Positions 43,386 through 53,953 of a stretch of DNA of 64,000 bases are shown here, in pieces (positions within the stretch are counted from its first letter, which is position 1; each line of letters begins with the position of its first letter). The notes under the pieces were generated by a model, which was not told the origin of the DNA, ran no database searches, and saw nothing but the letters and a program-made list of their open reading frames with translations. The stretch comes from Tistrella mobilis (lineage in GTDB: Bacteria; Pseudomonadota; Alphaproteobacteria; Tistrellales; Tistrellaceae): NCBI RefSeq assembly GCF_041468085.1, contig NZ_CP121017.1, positions 558,001 to 622,000 on the forward strand, read 5' to 3'. Both the position numbers and the translations under genes were made by a program.

Positions 43386-46300
43386 TCTCGCGCTTCTTCA
43401 TCGACCGCCCGGTTTTTGCGGCGGTCATCTCGATCGTGATCGTGCTGGCCGGTTTCATGGCCATGCGCGCCCTGCCGATCGAGCAGTATCCCGAAATCGT
43501 CCCGCCCCAGGTGGTGGTGAGCGCGAGCTATCCGGGCGCCAGCCCGGAGGTGCTGGCGGAATCGGTGGCCTCCCCCATCGAGCAGGAGATCAACGGCGTC
43601 GAGGGCATGCTCTACATGACCTCCAACGCCTCGGCCGCGGGCTCGCTTGAGATCACCGTCACCTTCGAGATCGGCACCGACCCCGATCAGGCGACCATCA
43701 ACATCAACAACCGCGTGCAGGCGGCCGAACCGCTGTTGCCCGAGACGGTGCGCCAGCAGGGCGTGCGCGTGGAAAAGCGGTCGTCTTCGATCCTGCAGGT
43801 GGTGACCATGCAGGCCCCGGTCGACCGCTACGACCCGATCTATGTCAGCAACTACGCGCTGCTGAACGTGATCGACGAGCTGAAGCGGGTGCCCGGCGTG
43901 GGCGACGCCTCGCTGTTCGGCGCCAAGGACTATTCGATGCGCATCTGGCTGAAGCCGGATGAGCTGGCGCGCTATGATATGACCCCCTCGGATGTGGCCG
44001 GCGCCATCGAGGAGCAGAACGACAATTTCGCGGCCGGCAAATTCGGCCAGGAGCCGGATGCCGGCGGCCAGGCCTTCACCTATACCGTCCAGACCCCGGG
44101 CCGGCTGCCCGATGCCGAAGCCTTCGGCAACATCATCCTGCGCTCTGATTCCAACGGTGCCGTGCTGAGGCTGCGCGACGTGGCGCGGGTGGAGCTGGGG
44201 GCCAAGGACTATGCCTTCCAGTCCTATTACAACGGCCAGCCCTCGGTCGCGATCGGCATCTATCTGCAGCCGGGCGCCAATGCGCTGTCGACCGCCCAGG
44301 CGATCAGCACGCGGATGAGCGAGCTTTCGCAGCGCTTCCCCGAAGGCATCTCTTACGCGCTGCCCTATGACACGACCAAATTCGTCCAGGTGTCGATCGA
44401 GGAGGTGATCAAGACCTTCGCCGAGGCGATCGCGCTGGTGATCGTGGTGGTGTTCCTGTTCCTGCAGAGCTTCCGTGCGACGCTGATCCCGATCATCGCG
44501 GTGCCGGTGTCGCTGGTCGGCACCTTTGCCGGCATGTATCTGCTGGGCTTCTCGATCAACCTGCTTACACTCTTCGGCATGGTGCTGGCCATCGGCATCG
44601 TGGTCGACGACGCCATCGTCGTGCTGGAGAATGTGGAACGCGTGATGCGCGAAAAGGGCCTGCATCCGCGCGAAGCCGCCATTCAGGCCATGGAGGAAGT
44701 GTCGGGCGCGGTCATCGCGATCGTGCTGGTGCTGTGCGCGGTGTTCGTGCCCGTGGGCTTCCTGGGCGGCCTGACCGGCCAGATGTACAAGCAGTTCGCG
44801 ATCACCATCGCGATGTCGGTGTTCATTTCCGGCATCGTGGCGCTGACCCTGTCGCCGGCGCTGTGTGCGCTGATGCTGAAAGAGGGCGAGCACAAGCCCT
44901 GGGCCTTCTTCCGCTGGTTCAACCGCAATTTCGATCGCCTGACCCGCGGCTATGTCTATGGCGTGTCGGTGATCGTGAAGCGGGCTTTCCTGGCCATTCT
45001 GGTTCTGGCGGCGGTCGGCTTCGCGTCCTGGACGCTGTTCCAGAAGATCCCGGGCTCCCTGCTGCCGAACGAGGACCAGGGCTATATCATCGCCCAGACC
45101 TATCTGCCGCCGGCCGCGTCGCTGTCGCGGACCGAGGACAGTGCGCTGGGCCTGACCGAGAAGTTCATGCAGCATCCGGCCGTGAACGAGGTGGTGACGC
45201 TGTCGGGCTTCGACCTTCTGTCCTCGGCGCAGAAGACCAATGCCGCCGCCTATTTCCTGCCGCTGAAGGACTGGAGCGAGCGCAGCGATCCGTCGCTGGA
45301 TGCCCGCAACCTGCCCGGCCCGATGATGGGCATCGGCATGAGCGACCCGAACTCGTTCACGCTGGCCTTCAACCCGCCGCCCATTCAGGGCATCAGCATG
45401 ACCGGCGGTTTCGAGGCCTATGTCCAGGACCGCACCGGCGGCACCGTCACCGATCTTCAGGCTGCCGTGCAGAGCCTGATCCAGGCGGCGTCGCAGCGGC
45501 CGGAACTGACCGGGCTGTCGACCACCTTCTCGGCCGCGGTGCCGCAGTATGACGTGTCGGTCGACCGCGAGAAGGCCAAGGCGCTGGGCGTACCCATCGC
45601 GGATGTCTACACCACCATGCAGGCGACCTTCGGGTCGGTCTATGTCAACGACTTCACCCTGTTCGGCCGCACCTTCCAGGTGAACCTGCAGTCGGAAGGC
45701 GACTTCCGCCGCACGCCGGACGATATGCGCTATGTCTTCGTGCGCTCCAATTCGGGCGAGATGATCCCGCTCGACGTGCTGGTGACGGCGAAGCGCATCG
45801 TCGGCCCCGATATGCTGGAACGCTTCAACCTGTTCACCGGCGCCAAGATCATGGGCCAGCCCGCCCCGGGCTTCAGCTCGGGTCAGGCGCTCTCGGTCAT
45901 GGAGCAGGTGGCGGCGGAAACCCTGCCCGAGGGTTATACGCTGAGCTGGACCGGGTCGGCCTATCAGGAAAAGGCGGCCGCCGGATCGAGCATGCTGGCC
46001 TTCGGCTTCGGCATCGTGATGGTGGTGCTGATCCTGGCCGCACAGTATGAACGCTGGACGATGCCGCTGGCGGTGGTGGCCGCCGTGCCCTTCGCGGTTC
46101 TGGGCGCGCTGCTCGCAATCTGGCTGCGCGGCATCGAGAACGACGTGTATTTCCAGATCGGTCTGGTTACCCTGATCGGCCTGTCGGCGAAAAACGCCAT
46201 CCTGATCGTGGAGTTCGCCATGCAGCAGCGCCGGGCGGGGCGGAGCATCATCGATGCGGCGGACGAGGCGGCACGCCTCCGCTTCCGTCCGATCGTGATG

Positions 46301-46534
46301 ACCTCGCTCGCCTTCATCCTGGGCGTCGTGCCGCTGGCGATCAGCACCGGTGCCGGCTCTGCCAGCCGTCACTCGATCGGGACCGGCGTCATCGGCGGCA
46401 TGCTGGCGGCCACTTTCATCGCGATGTTCTTCGTGCCGGCCTTCTATACACTGGCGGCGAAGCTGTCGCGGAAGGACCGCCACCAGGCATCAGCCCCGAC
46501 CGAAACTGCGGAGAGTGCCCATGTCCGTAGCTGA
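43382..46534 (+). CDS. RND multidrug efflux pump (AcrB/MexB, HAE1 type)
   Basis: The 1050-residue inner-membrane proton-drug antiporter has the HAE1 pattern: [20 protein letters not shown] at the N-terminus, helix IV with the proton-relay aspartates ([18 protein letters not shown], about D407-D408), and helix X-XI with [16 protein letters not shown] containing the relay lysine. Normal length, no disruptions. It is translationally coupled to adaptor and channel genes. Confidence 0.96.
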   Translation: MISRFFIDRPVFAAVISIVIVLAGFMAMRALPIEQYPEIVPPQVVVSASYPGASPEVLAESVASPIEQEINGVEGMLYMTSNASAAGSLEITVTFEIGTDPDQATININNRVQAAEPLLPETVRQQGVRVEKRSSSILQVVTMQAPVDRYDPIYVSNYALLNVIDELKRVPGVGDASLFGAKDYSMRIWLKPDELARYDMTPSDVAGAIEEQNDNFAAGKFGQEPDAGGQAFTYTVQTPGRLPDAEAFGNIILRSDSNGAVLRLRDVARVELGAKDYAFQSYYNGQPSVAIGIYLQPGANALSTAQAISTRMSELSQRFPEGISYALPYDTTKFVQVSIEEVIKTFAEAIALVIVVVFLFLQSFRATLIPIIAVPVSLVGTFAGMYLLGFSINLLTLFGMVLAIGIVVDDAIVVLENVERVMREKGLHPREAAIQAMEEVSGAVIAIVLVLCAVFVPVGFLGGLTGQMYKQFAITIAMSVFISGIVALTLSPALCALMLKEGEHKPWAFFRWFNRNFDRLTRGYVYGVSVIVKRAFLAILVLAAVGFASWTLFQKIPGSLLPNEDQGYIIAQTYLPPAASLSRTEDSALGLTEKFMQHPAVNEVVTLSGFDLLSSAQKTNAAAYFLPLKDWSERSDPSLDARNLPGPMMGIGMSDPNSFTLAFNPPPIQGISMTGGFEAYVQDRTGGTVTDLQAAVQSLIQAASQRPELTGLSTTFSAAVPQYDVSVDREKAKALGVPIADVYTTMQATFGSVYVNDFTLFGRTFQVNLQSEGDFRRTPDDMRYVFVRSNSGEMIPLDVLVTAKRIVGPDMLERFNLFTGAKIMGQPAPGFSSGQALSVMEQVAAETLPEGYTLSWTGSAYQEKAAAGSSMLAFGFGIVMVVLILAAQYERWTMPLAVVAAVPFAVLGALLAIWLRGIENDVYFQIGLVTLIGLSAKNAILIVEFAMQQRRAGRSIIDAADEAARLRFRPIVMTSLAFILGVVPLAISTGAGSASRHSIGTGVIGGMLAATFIAMFFVPAFYTLAAKLSRKDRHQASAPTETAESAHVRS

Positions 46535-48062
46535 CCCGAGCCTCGCGGCACCCGTGATCCGGGGTGATCTGCCCCGCCGCGCGGCCCGGCCCCTCGTTGC
46601 CGTTCTTGCCGCGGCCCTGATGTCCGCCTGTGCACTGGCCCCGGCCGGGGATCCCCCGGCCACCCGGACCGGTGCCAGCTGGGGCGAACGCGGCCAGGCC
46701 GCTGCCGAGGCGCGCGCGGCCGAACTGCCGGCCGCCCGGGTCGACGCGACCTGGTGGCGCAATTTCGGCGACCCGGCCCTCACCCGCCTGGTCGAGGAAG
46801 CGCTGGTCGCCAATGACGACCTGTTGCTGGCGGTGGAGCGGGTGAACGAGGCGCGGGCGCTGGCCCGCGGTACCTCGGCCGACCGGCTGCCGTCGCTGAA
46901 TGCCAATGGCAGCGCCGAGCGCAACCAGGCGTCGGGTTTCGGCGCGTCTGGCGGGCAGCTGGCCAATACCTTCTCCGCCTCGGCGGCGCTATCCTACGAA
47001 CTGGATCTCTGGGACCGGCTCAGCAATACCGATCGGGCTCAGCGCGCCCAGTTGCTGCAGACGGTGGCCAATCGCGATGCGGTGCGCCTGACGGTCGCTG
47101 CCGATACCGCCAACGCCTATCTCCAGCTGCGGGCGCTGGACCTGCAGCTGGAGATCGCGCGCCGCACGCTGGCCGCGCGCGAACAGACCCTTGAGCTGCA
47201 GCGCGCCCAGTATGACGCGGGCACGATCGATGCGCTCGACCTGGCCCAGGCGCGGTCGGAACGGGAATCGACCCGCGCCCGGATTCCCGAGCTGGAAGGT
47301 TCCCGCGATCAGGCCGCCAATGCGTTGGGCGTGCTGCTGGGCCGCACCCCGGCGGAGCTGATCGGCAAGGATGTCGAGCGTGGTGTGGCCCTGGACGTCC
47401 TGCCGGATGCGCCGGTGCCGCCGCTGGGCCTGCCGTCGGAACTGCTGCTGCGCCGCCCTGACGTGGCGGTGGCCGAACAGCAGATCGCGGCTGCGGCGGC
47501 GAATGTCGGCGTCGCCCGGGCGGGTTACTTCCCGCAGATCAGCCTGACGGCTTCTGCCGGCCGGCAGAGCACGCAGCTGGCCGATTTCCTGTCGAACGGC
47601 GCCGGCATCTGGGGCCTCGCCCTGGCGCTGACCGGCCCGATCTTCGATTTCGGGCGCACCGATGCCGAGGTCGAGGCGGCGAAATCGCGCTATGAACAGA
47701 CGGCGATCAGCTACCGCCAGACGGTGCGTACCGCCTTCCAGGATGTCCTGGATGCGCTGGCGTCCCGCACGGCGGCCATGGGCCAGCTGGAAGCCCAGGA
47801 TGCCCAGGTGGCAGAGCTGCAGAGGACGGTGGAGCTGGCGCGGCTGCGCTACGACGCCGGCTATGCCGCCTATCTGGACGTGCTGGATGCCGAACGCAGC
47901 CTGCTCGACGTCGAGCTGTCGCGGGTGACCACCCGCCAGAACCTCTATGTCGCCTCGGTGAACCTGTACAAGGCGCTGGGCGGCGGTTGGGAGGGCCTGC
48001 CCCAGGGGGCGGACGATCCCGGCCCGGTGCTGGCCGACCCCTATGGCGGGCTGTCGGACTGA
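46521..48062 (+). CDS. RND outer-membrane channel (OprM/NodT type lipoprotein)
   Basis: The 513-residue protein has a lipobox ([12 protein letters not shown], Cys about 36), then two OEP repeats with the coiled-coil features of TolC-like channels (for example [17 protein letters not shown] and [18 protein letters not shown]). It overlaps the pump gene by 14 bases. The long open frame upstream of ATG 46521 lies in the pump gene and is ignored. A strong hairpin follows at 48093. Confidence 0.94.
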   Translation: MSVADPSLAAPVIRGDLPRRAARPLVAVLAAALMSACALAPAGDPPATRTGASWGERGQAAAEARAAELPAARVDATWWRNFGDPALTRLVEEALVANDDLLLAVERVNEARALARGTSADRLPSLNANGSAERNQASGFGASGGQLANTFSASAALSYELDLWDRLSNTDRAQRAQLLQTVANRDAVRLTVAADTANAYLQLRALDLQLEIARRTLAAREQTLELQRAQYDAGTIDALDLAQARSERESTRARIPELEGSRDQAANALGVLLGRTPAELIGKDVERGVALDVLPDAPVPPLGLPSELLLRRPDVAVAEQQIAAAAANVGVARAGYFPQISLTASAGRQSTQLADFLSNGAGIWGLALALTGPIFDFGRTDAEVEAAKSRYEQTAISYRQTVRTAFQDVLDALASRTAAMGQLEAQDAQVAELQRTVELARLRYDAGYAAYLDVLDAERSLLDVELSRVTTRQNLYVASVNLYKALGGGWEGLPQGADDPGPVLADPYGGLSD

Positions 48063-48092
48063 TCTGACGGATCGGCCATAGCTCCACGCCCA

Positions 48093-48124
48093 AGACGGCC
48101 CGCACCGCAAGGTGCGGGCCGTCT
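48093..48124 (+). terminator. Terminator hairpin of the RND operon
   Basis: AGACGGCCCGCACC (48093-48106) and GGTGCGGGCCGTCT (48111-48124) form a perfect 14-bp stem with a GCAA tetraloop, 30 bases after the stop. The T-run is poor. Confidence 0.75.
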
Positions 48125-48224
48125 GCGTCTTCCGGGCCGGTTTCGGGGCCGGCGCACCCTTTCCGGACGGGCGGCGCGATCTAGCTTGCCTGTCGTGATG
48201 ACGAGGTCCGGCGGGAGCGTTTCG

Positions 48225-48980
48225 ATGACGGATATTCTTGATGCAGATGCGGCCCCGGTGCTGATTTACGGTGCCACGGGCGGTGTGGGATCGGCCCTGG
48301 CCCGAATGCTCGCCGCAGAGGGGCGGGCGCTGATCCTGTCGGGCCGGGACGAGGATCGCCTGGCGCGGCTGGGGCGCGAGCTGGGCGTCCGGACGGTGCC
48401 GGCCGACGTGACCGGGGCCGGCGCTGCAGCCGGGGCGGCGAAGGCCGCAGCGGAACTGGCCGGCGGCCGGCTGGGCGGGCTTGCCTATTGCGTGGGCTCC
48501 ATCGCGCTGAAGCCGGTGCACCGGGCAAGCGCCGCGGATTTCATCGAGGCCTTCCGGCTGAACGTGGTGGGTGCCGCCGAAGCGGTGTCGGGCGCCCTGC
48601 CGGCGCTGAAGGCGGCCGGCGGGTCCGTGGTGCTGGTGTCGACGGTGGCGGTGGCGCACGGCTTCCCGAACCATGCGGTGATCGCGGCCGCCAAGGGCGG
48701 GGTGGAGGGGCTGACACGGTCGCTTGCGGCCGAACTTGCGCCCCGGGTGCGGGTGAACGCGGTGGCGCCGAGCCTGATCCGCACGCCGATGTCGGAGGCG
48801 ATCACCCGCAACGAGGCCATGGCCGAGGCCCTGGCCGGCCTGCACCCCATGCGCCGGCTGGGCGAGGCTGAGGATGTGGCGGCGATGATGGCCCTGCTGC
48901 TTTCCTCTCGCGCCGGCTGGATCACCGGCCAGGTGATCGCGATCGACGGCGGGCGCGGCGCCCTGCATGTGAAGAGCTGA
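48225..48980 (+). CDS. SDR-fold oxidoreductase lacking the canonical catalytic tyrosine
   Basis: The 251-residue short-chain dehydrogenase-like protein has a nucleotide-binding Gly-rich loop (YGATGGVGSALARM, about 16-29), the NNAG-equivalent YCVGSIALKP, and the Ser position in VVLVSTVAVAHGF. The usual YxxxK is IAAAK here (HAVIAAAKGGVEGL), so Tyr is replaced by Ile while Lys remains. It is the first gene of a plus-strand block with the FeS photolyase. ATG 48225 follows GCGGGAGC. Confidence 0.85.
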   Translation: MTDILDADAAPVLIYGATGGVGSALARMLAAEGRALILSGRDEDRLARLGRELGVRTVPADVTGAGAAAGAAKAAAELAGGRLGGLAYCVGSIALKPVHRASAADFIEAFRLNVVGAAEAVSGALPALKAAGGSVVLVSTVAVAHGFPNHAVIAAAKGGVEGLTRSLAAELAPRVRVNAVAPSLIRTPMSEAITRNEAMAEALAGLHPMRRLGEAEDVAAMMALLLSSRAGWITGQVIAIDGGRGALHVKS

Positions 48981-48986
48981 CGCGGC

Positions 48987-50597
48987 ATGGCCGGCACGCT
49001 TCGCCTGGTGCTGGGCGACCAGCTGACCCGTGGCCTGACCGCGCTCGACGGCGCGGTGCCGGGCGCCGACGAGGTCGTGCTGATGGCCGAGGTTGCGGAA
49101 GAGGCGACCCATGTGCCGTCCAGCCGGGTGCGGATCGCGCTCTTCCTCTCGGCCATGCGCCATTTCGCCGGGGATCTGGCGGCGGAGGGGCTGGCCGTCG
49201 ACTATGTGGCACTGGATGATCCCGCAAACACCGGCAGCCTGGCGGGAGAGCTTGCCCGCGCCATTGCCCGTCATGCACCCCGGCGGGTGGTGATGACGGA
49301 AGCCGGCGACTGGCGGGTGGAACAGGCGCTGATCCGGGCGGCCGCGGGCGTGGATCTGGACATCCGCCCCGACACCCGTTTCCTGTGCAGCCGGAACGAT
49401 TTCCGCGACTGGGCGGGCGGGCGCCGCCAGCTGCGGATGGAGCATTTCTACCGGATGATGCGCCGCCGGACCGGGCTGCTGATGGCGGAAGACGGCGACA
49501 GCCCGGCCGGCGACCGCTGGAATTTCGATGCCGAGAACCGCAAGCCCTTCGATGCGACGGCGGCGGGCGGGCGGCCGCCGACGCCGGCGGGCTTTCCACC
49601 CGATGACGTCACCCGGGCGGTGATCGGGCTGGTCGATGCGCGGTTCGGGGCCCATGTCGGCGACACGGCGGGTTTCGACTGGCCGGTGACCCGTGCCGAT
49701 GCGCTGATGGCGCTGGAGGATTTCATCACCCGACGCCTGGCCCGTTTCGGGGATTATCAGGATGCGATGGCGGCGGGGGAGGAGGTGCTGTTCCATGCCC
49801 GGATCTCGCCCGCACTCAATCTGGGCCTGCTGGAACCGCTGGAGGTCTGCCGGCGGGCCGAGACCGCATGGGCGGAGGGGCGGGCGCCGCTCGCCGCGGT
49901 CGAGGGCTTCATCCGCCAGATCCTGGGCTGGCGGGAATATGTCCGCGGGATCTACTGGCTGGAGATGCCGGGCTATGCGGCGACCAATGCGCTTGATGCC
50001 CACCGCCCGTTGCCCTGGATGTACTGGTCGGGCGAGACCGACATGGCCTGCATGGCGGCGGCCCTGAGCCAGACGCTCCGCACCGGCTATGCCCATCATA
50101 TTCAGCGGCTGATGGTGACGGGCAATTTTGCCCTGCTGACCGGCGCCCGGCCGGGCGAGGTCGCCGCCTGGTATCTGGCGGTCTATGCCGATGCGGTGGA
50201 CTGGGTGGAGCTGCCCAATGTCCAGGGCATGGCGCTTCATGCCGATGGCGGGCGGATGGCGAGCAAGCCCTATGCGGCGGGGGCCGGCTATATCTCGCGC
50301 ATGTCGGACCATTGCAGCGGCTGCCGCTATGATCCGAAGCGGCCGACCGGTGATGGCGCCTGCCCGTTCAATGCGCTCTACTGGGATTTCCTGATCCGCA
50401 ACCGTCGGGTGCTGGGCGGCAATCCGCGGCTGGCGCTGGCCTATCGCTCGCTCGACCGGATGGCGCCGGCGCGCGTGGCTGCGCTGGGCCGCCAGGCCGC
50501 GGATTTCCTGGCCCATCTGGACCGGCACGGCAGCGACCGGGGCTTCGGCCGGCCGACGGGCGCCCCGACGGATACCACAGGGGATCTTTTCGCATGA
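48987..50597 (+). CDS. phrB: FeS-type bacterial (6-4) photolyase / cryptochrome-like protein
   Basis: The 536-residue protein matches the FeS-BCP group (PhrB of Agrobacterium): N-terminal LRLVLGDQLTRGLTAL, and near the C-terminus cysteines C-x2-C-x12-C in DHCSGCRYDP...GACPF with a fourth at about residue 355 (DMACMAAAL), the spacing of the PhrB [4Fe-4S] ligands. Such enzymes repair 6-4 photoproducts with FAD and a lumazine antenna. It starts 6 bases after the SDR stop. Confidence 0.92.
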   Translation: MAGTLRLVLGDQLTRGLTALDGAVPGADEVVLMAEVAEEATHVPSSRVRIALFLSAMRHFAGDLAAEGLAVDYVALDDPANTGSLAGELARAIARHAPRRVVMTEAGDWRVEQALIRAAAGVDLDIRPDTRFLCSRNDFRDWAGGRRQLRMEHFYRMMRRRTGLLMAEDGDSPAGDRWNFDAENRKPFDATAAGGRPPTPAGFPPDDVTRAVIGLVDARFGAHVGDTAGFDWPVTRADALMALEDFITRRLARFGDYQDAMAAGEEVLFHARISPALNLGLLEPLEVCRRAETAWAEGRAPLAAVEGFIRQILGWREYVRGIYWLEMPGYAATNALDAHRPLPWMYWSGETDMACMAAALSQTLRTGYAHHIQRLMVTGNFALLTGARPGEVAAWYLAVYADAVDWVELPNVQGMALHADGGRMASKPYAAGAGYISRMSDHCSGCRYDPKRPTGDGACPFNALYWDFLIRNRRVLGGNPRLALAYRSLDRMAPARVAALGRQAADFLAHLDRHGSDRGFGRPTGAPTDTTGDLFA

Positions 50598-51034
50598 CCG
50601 ACCGGATGGATGCCGGGCTGGACGCGTGGTGCAGCTTTTTCGAGACCCTGTCGCCTGAAAACCTGAACCGGATCGGGGATCTGGCGGTGGCGGAACTGCG
50701 CTTCGCCGACCCGTTCAACGACGTGACCGGGCGCGACCGGGTGCGGGCGTTGCTGGCCCATATGTTCGAGACGCTGGAGGCGCCGCGCTTCGAGGTGACG
50801 GCGCGTGCCCGCGACGGGGCCCGGGGCCTGCTCCGCTGGCGGTTCACCGCCCGGCGCAAGGGCGGCACGCAGCCCTTCACCCTGGAGGGTATGAGCGAGG
50901 TGACGCTGGCGGAAGACGGGCGGGTGGCGGCCCATATCGACCATTGGGACCCGGCGGCGCAGCTTTACGAGCGGGTGCCGGTGCTGGGGGCGGTGCTGCG
51001 GATGATCCGGCGCCGGCTGGCGGCCCCCGTCTGA
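50594..51034 (+). CDS. SnoaL/NTF2-like protein
   Basis: The 146-residue protein has the NTF2-like cone fold signs: ADPFNDVTGRDRVRALLAHM and MSEVTLAEDGRVAAHIDHWD (with a conserved His-Asp pair). No catalytic assignment can be made. It overlaps the photolyase gene by 4 bases and recurs with photolyase/SDR/CFA genes in photo-oxidative stress blocks of other alphaproteobacteria. It converges on the next operon with a 19-base gap. Confidence 0.82.
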   Translation: MTDRMDAGLDAWCSFFETLSPENLNRIGDLAVAELRFADPFNDVTGRDRVRALLAHMFETLEAPRFEVTARARDGARGLLRWRFTARRKGGTQPFTLEGMSEVTLAEDGRVAAHIDHWDPAAQLYERVPVLGAVLRMIRRRLAAPV

Positions 51035-51053
51035 TCAGCCCCTCACCGCCCGA

Positions 51054-51854
51054 TCACCCCTTCACCATGCGGGCCGAGAGCGCCAGCCACCAGCGGCTGG
51101 GCAGGATCCGGGCGGCGACCAGAAGGCCGGTGAAGCGTTTCGGGAAATGGATGTGGAAGCGGCGCGAGGCCAGGCCGTCGCGCATCGCCCGGGCGGCGGC
51201 TTCGGGCTCGATCATCGCCGGCATGCGGAAATCGTTCATGTCGGTCAGCCGGGTGCGGACGAAGCCGGGATTGACCACCCGGACGTCGATGCCGCGCGGT
51301 GCCAGTTCCACCGCCAGGGTTTCGGCCAGATTGCAGAGCCCTGCCTTGGAGGCGCCGTAACCGATCGCCCGCGGCAGGCCGCGATAGGCGGAGGCGCTGG
51401 CGGTGAGGGCAAGCTGTGGTGCGTTGCCGCGTTCGAGCAGGGGCAGGGCGGCGGCGGTGACCCTGAGACCGCCGGTCAGGTTGACCTCGATCATCTTCGC
51501 GGCCTTTTCGACATCGAATGTGTCGATGCCCATCGGCCAGTAGATGCCGGCGGTATAGATCACATGGTCGACGGCGCCCCAGGCGGCCTCCAGACGGGCG
51601 GCGGCGGCCGTGAGGGCGGCCTGATCGGTGGCATCCACCGGCAGGGCCAGCGCCTCGGGGCCAAGTTCGCGGGCCAGGGCCTCGATCTCGTCCGCGCGGC
51701 GGGCGCTGACCGCGAGCCTCGCACCATCGGCGGCAAGCAGGCGGGCCAGCTCGCGGCCGATGCCGTCGCTGGCGCCGATCAGCCAGACCCGGCGGCCCTG
51801 CCAGCTTTCCAGCCGGCGGAGCAGGGGGGCGGTGCCTCGTCGGTCATCGGCCAT
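51054..51854 (-). CDS. Short-chain dehydrogenase/reductase
   Basis: The 266-residue enzyme has a complete SDR signature: GASDGIGRELARLL (Rossmann loop, about 23-36), TASASA (Ser) and YGASK (Tyr-x3-Lys, about 166-170), and NPGFVRTRLTD. The substrate is unknown. It is last in the operon phr - FAD oxidoreductase - DUF1365 - CFA-like - SDR and overlaps the CFA-like gene by 11 bases. ATG 51854 starts the conserved protein. Confidence 0.9.
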   Translation of the reverse strand: MADDRRGTAPLLRRLESWQGRRVWLIGASDGIGRELARLLAADGARLAVSARRADEIEALARELGPEALALPVDATDQAALTAAAARLEAAWGAVDHVIYTAGIYWPMGIDTFDVEKAAKMIEVNLTGGLRVTAAALPLLERGNAPQLALTASASAYRGLPRAIGYGASKAGLCNLAETLAVELAPRGIDVRVVNPGFVRTRLTDMNDFRMPAMIEPEAAARAMRDGLASRRFHIHFPKRFTGLLVAARILPSRWWLALSARMVKG

Positions 51855-53094
51855 GGGCCATCTCCACCTGGACCACATCGATGCGGCCGGTTTCGAAACC
51901 GGCGGCGCAGTAGGCGAGGTAGTACCGCCAGAGCCGGATGAAGCGGGTGTCGAAACCCGCCGCCAGCACCCGGGCGCGGGCGGCATCGAAGCGGGCCAGC
52001 CAGGCGACCAGCGTGCGCGCGTAGTCGTGGCCGAAGGCGAACTCGTCGGTCACCCTGAGCCCGACGGCGGCGGCCTGGGCACGAATGACGGTGCGGGTCG
52101 GCAGCATGCCGCCGGGGAAGACATAGCGCTGGATGAAATCGGCCCCACGGCGGTAGCGCTGGTAGTGCCGCTCGTCGATGGTGATCGCCTGGACCAGCGC
52201 CCGGCCGCCCGGGGCCAGGCGGTCGGCCAGCGTGCGGAAATAGGTCGGCCACCAGCGCTCGCCCACCGCCTCGATCATCTCGATCGAAACGATGTGGTCG
52301 TAGCGGCCCTGAAGGTCGCGATAGTCCCGGAATTCCAGATGCGCCCGATCATCCCAGCCGCCGGCCCGGGCCCGGGCCCGGGCATGCTCCAGCTGGGCGC
52401 GGCTGATGGTGATGCCGTGGACCTGATGGCCGCGGGCGGCGGCGCGCTCGGCAAAGCCGCCCCAGCCGCAGCCGATCTCCAGCACCCGGCCGGGGCTGTC
52501 GCGCCCTGCTTCCGCCAGGGCGATCCGGTCGAGCAGGCGATCGTATTTGGCGGCCTGGGCGGCCGCCAGATCACCGGTTCCCTCTGGCCCGTAAATGCCG
52601 GAGGAATAGGTCATGCTCTCGTCGAGCCAGAGGGCGTAGAAGCTGTTGCCCAGGTCGTAATGGGCGTGGATGTTGCGCTTCGAGCCGCGCCGGCTGTTGC
52701 GGCGGAACAGGGCATGGGCCATCCAGCCCAGCAGGCGGGCGGTGCGCCCGCCCGAGAAGCCGCGGGCGATCGCCTCTTCATTGCGGGCGAGCAGGGTGAG
52801 CAGGGCGACCAGATCGTCGGTGTCGACCGCGCCGTCCATATAGGCCTCGGCAAAGCCCACCGCGCCGCGCTTCAGGCAACGGCGGACCACCGACCAGTCG
52901 GTAAGGCGCAGCACCGCGTGTTCACCGGGCGTGGCACCGCGGGCGGTGACCTTGTGCCCGTCCGGCAGGATGACCGTCAGCTCGCCCACGGCCCAGCGCC
53001 CCAGGATGCCGCTGAAGAAGCCCGGCAGATCCAGACCGGCGAGGCCGGCGGGGCCTGCGAAACCGCTTCCCGGGGACAGGCTGTCCGTGCTCAT
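51844..53094 (-). CDS. Cyclopropane-fatty-acyl-phospholipid synthase-like methyltransferase
   Basis: The 416-residue SAM-dependent enzyme has the CFA pattern: AHYDLGNSFYALWLDESMTY (about 141-160), the SAM-binding VLEIGCGWGGFAERAA, and SIEMIEAVGERWWPTYFRTL. It methylates unsaturated acyl chains of membrane lipids. In Rhodobacter a related enzyme (UfaM) works on furan fatty acids with genes resembling the FAD protein upstream; whether this is Cfa or UfaM cannot be decided here. It overlaps DUF1365 by 4 bases. Confidence 0.9.
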   Translation of the reverse strand: MSTDSLSPGSGFAGPAGLAGLDLPGFFSGILGRWAVGELTVILPDGHKVTARGATPGEHAVLRLTDWSVVRRCLKRGAVGFAEAYMDGAVDTDDLVALLTLLARNEEAIARGFSGGRTARLLGWMAHALFRRNSRRGSKRNIHAHYDLGNSFYALWLDESMTYSSGIYGPEGTGDLAAAQAAKYDRLLDRIALAEAGRDSPGRVLEIGCGWGGFAERAAARGHQVHGITISRAQLEHARARARAGGWDDRAHLEFRDYRDLQGRYDHIVSIEMIEAVGERWWPTYFRTLADRLAPGGRALVQAITIDERHYQRYRRGADFIQRYVFPGGMLPTRTVIRAQAAAVGLRVTDEFAFGHDYARTLVAWLARFDAARARVLAAGFDTRFIRLWRYYLAYCAAGFETGRIDVVQVEMAHGR

Positions 53095-53858
53095 CGGGTC
53101 GTCTCCTCCATCGGTGGGGCCGGGCGGCGGTGAAATCTGGTGCCGCGCAGCCAGAGCCTGAGCGCCTGCCAGTGGATCCGCGCCACCACCGACAGCGTCA
53201 TCACCGGCATCGAGGCCAGCAGCCGGGCGGCATTGGCGAGATCCAGCGGTCGGCGCGTCAGGGTGACGGCGGTCAGCAGCAGCGGGCCGGCCGCATCATG
53301 ATAATCGATGGCCGCCGAGATCACTTTGTCTTCCATCCGGAAGCGGAAGACGTAATGGCCCTCGACGGCGCAGAAAGGTGAAACGTGGAACACCTTGCGG
53401 GCCTGGATCCGGTCGTGCGCGTCGATCGGCCGGCCGTCGTCATGGGCCACGAGATAATTGTGCCGGTCGCCGAAGGTGTTGTTGACCTCGGCCAGCACCG
53501 CCCGTAAACGGCCGTCGCCATCCCGGACGAACCAGAAGCTGACCGGGTTGAAGACATGGCCGAAGACCCGGGGATGGGTCATCAGCAGCACGTCGTCCGT
53601 GCCCAGATGGCCCAGATCGAACCGGTTCAGAATGTCCTGAAGCCAGGGCCGCCAGGGGCTGCCGTCGCGGGGGCCGTGATCGCGGGTGAGCAGGGCGAGC
53701 GGGCGCAGACGGTCCACGCCGAACAGGGCGTTGCCGGCCCGGTCGATCTGGTCCAGGGGCAGGGCGACGTAGAAAGCCGGATAGACGAAGGCGTTCTCCC
53801 GCGGCCGTAGCCGCCGGTGCATGACCTTCGCCGATCCGAGCCCGCCTTCGATCCTCAT
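53091..53858 (-). CDS. DUF1365 family protein
   Basis: The 255-residue protein matches DUF1365: GSAKVMHRRLRPRENAFVYP at the start and PRVFGHVFNPVSFWFVRDGD (about 95-114), a segment typical of the family. Function unknown; the gene is nearly always next to a CFA-like methyltransferase and a COG2907 flavoprotein, as here, so it probably acts on the same lipid. GGAGG precedes ATG 53858. Confidence 0.9.
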   Translation of the reverse strand: MRIEGGLGSAKVMHRRLRPRENAFVYPAFYVALPLDQIDRAGNALFGVDRLRPLALLTRDHGPRDGSPWRPWLQDILNRFDLGHLGTDDVLLMTHPRVFGHVFNPVSFWFVRDGDGRLRAVLAEVNNTFGDRHNYLVAHDDGRPIDAHDRIQARKVFHVSPFCAVEGHYVFRFRMEDKVISAAIDYHDAAGPLLLTAVTLTRRPLDLANAARLLASMPVMTLSVVARIHWQALRLWLRGTRFHRRPAPPMEETTR

Positions 53859-53953
53859 GCGGCCTCCGGTGGCAGCGGCGAATGAACCGTCACGGGTTCA
53901 GGATGGGGATGGTGCGGAAACAAATCCAGCGTCCGGGCGACAGAAGCTTGGGA

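Noticed and set aside
43181-46483. A long open frame of about 1,100 codons antisense to the RND pump gene
   Set aside because: Its composition is a mirror of the pump codons (His/Arg/Gly-rich), no family motif is visible, and such frames are common opposite GC-rich genes.
48093-48124. Reading the hairpin after the channel gene as an attachment site or riboswitch
   Set aside because: It is a simple perfect stem with a GCAA tetraloop right after a stop codon, best explained as a terminator.
46989-50528. A long open frame of about 1,180 codons antisense to the channel, SDR and photolyase genes
   Set aside because: It runs across several real genes and a terminator and shows no domain; it is a GC-driven shadow.
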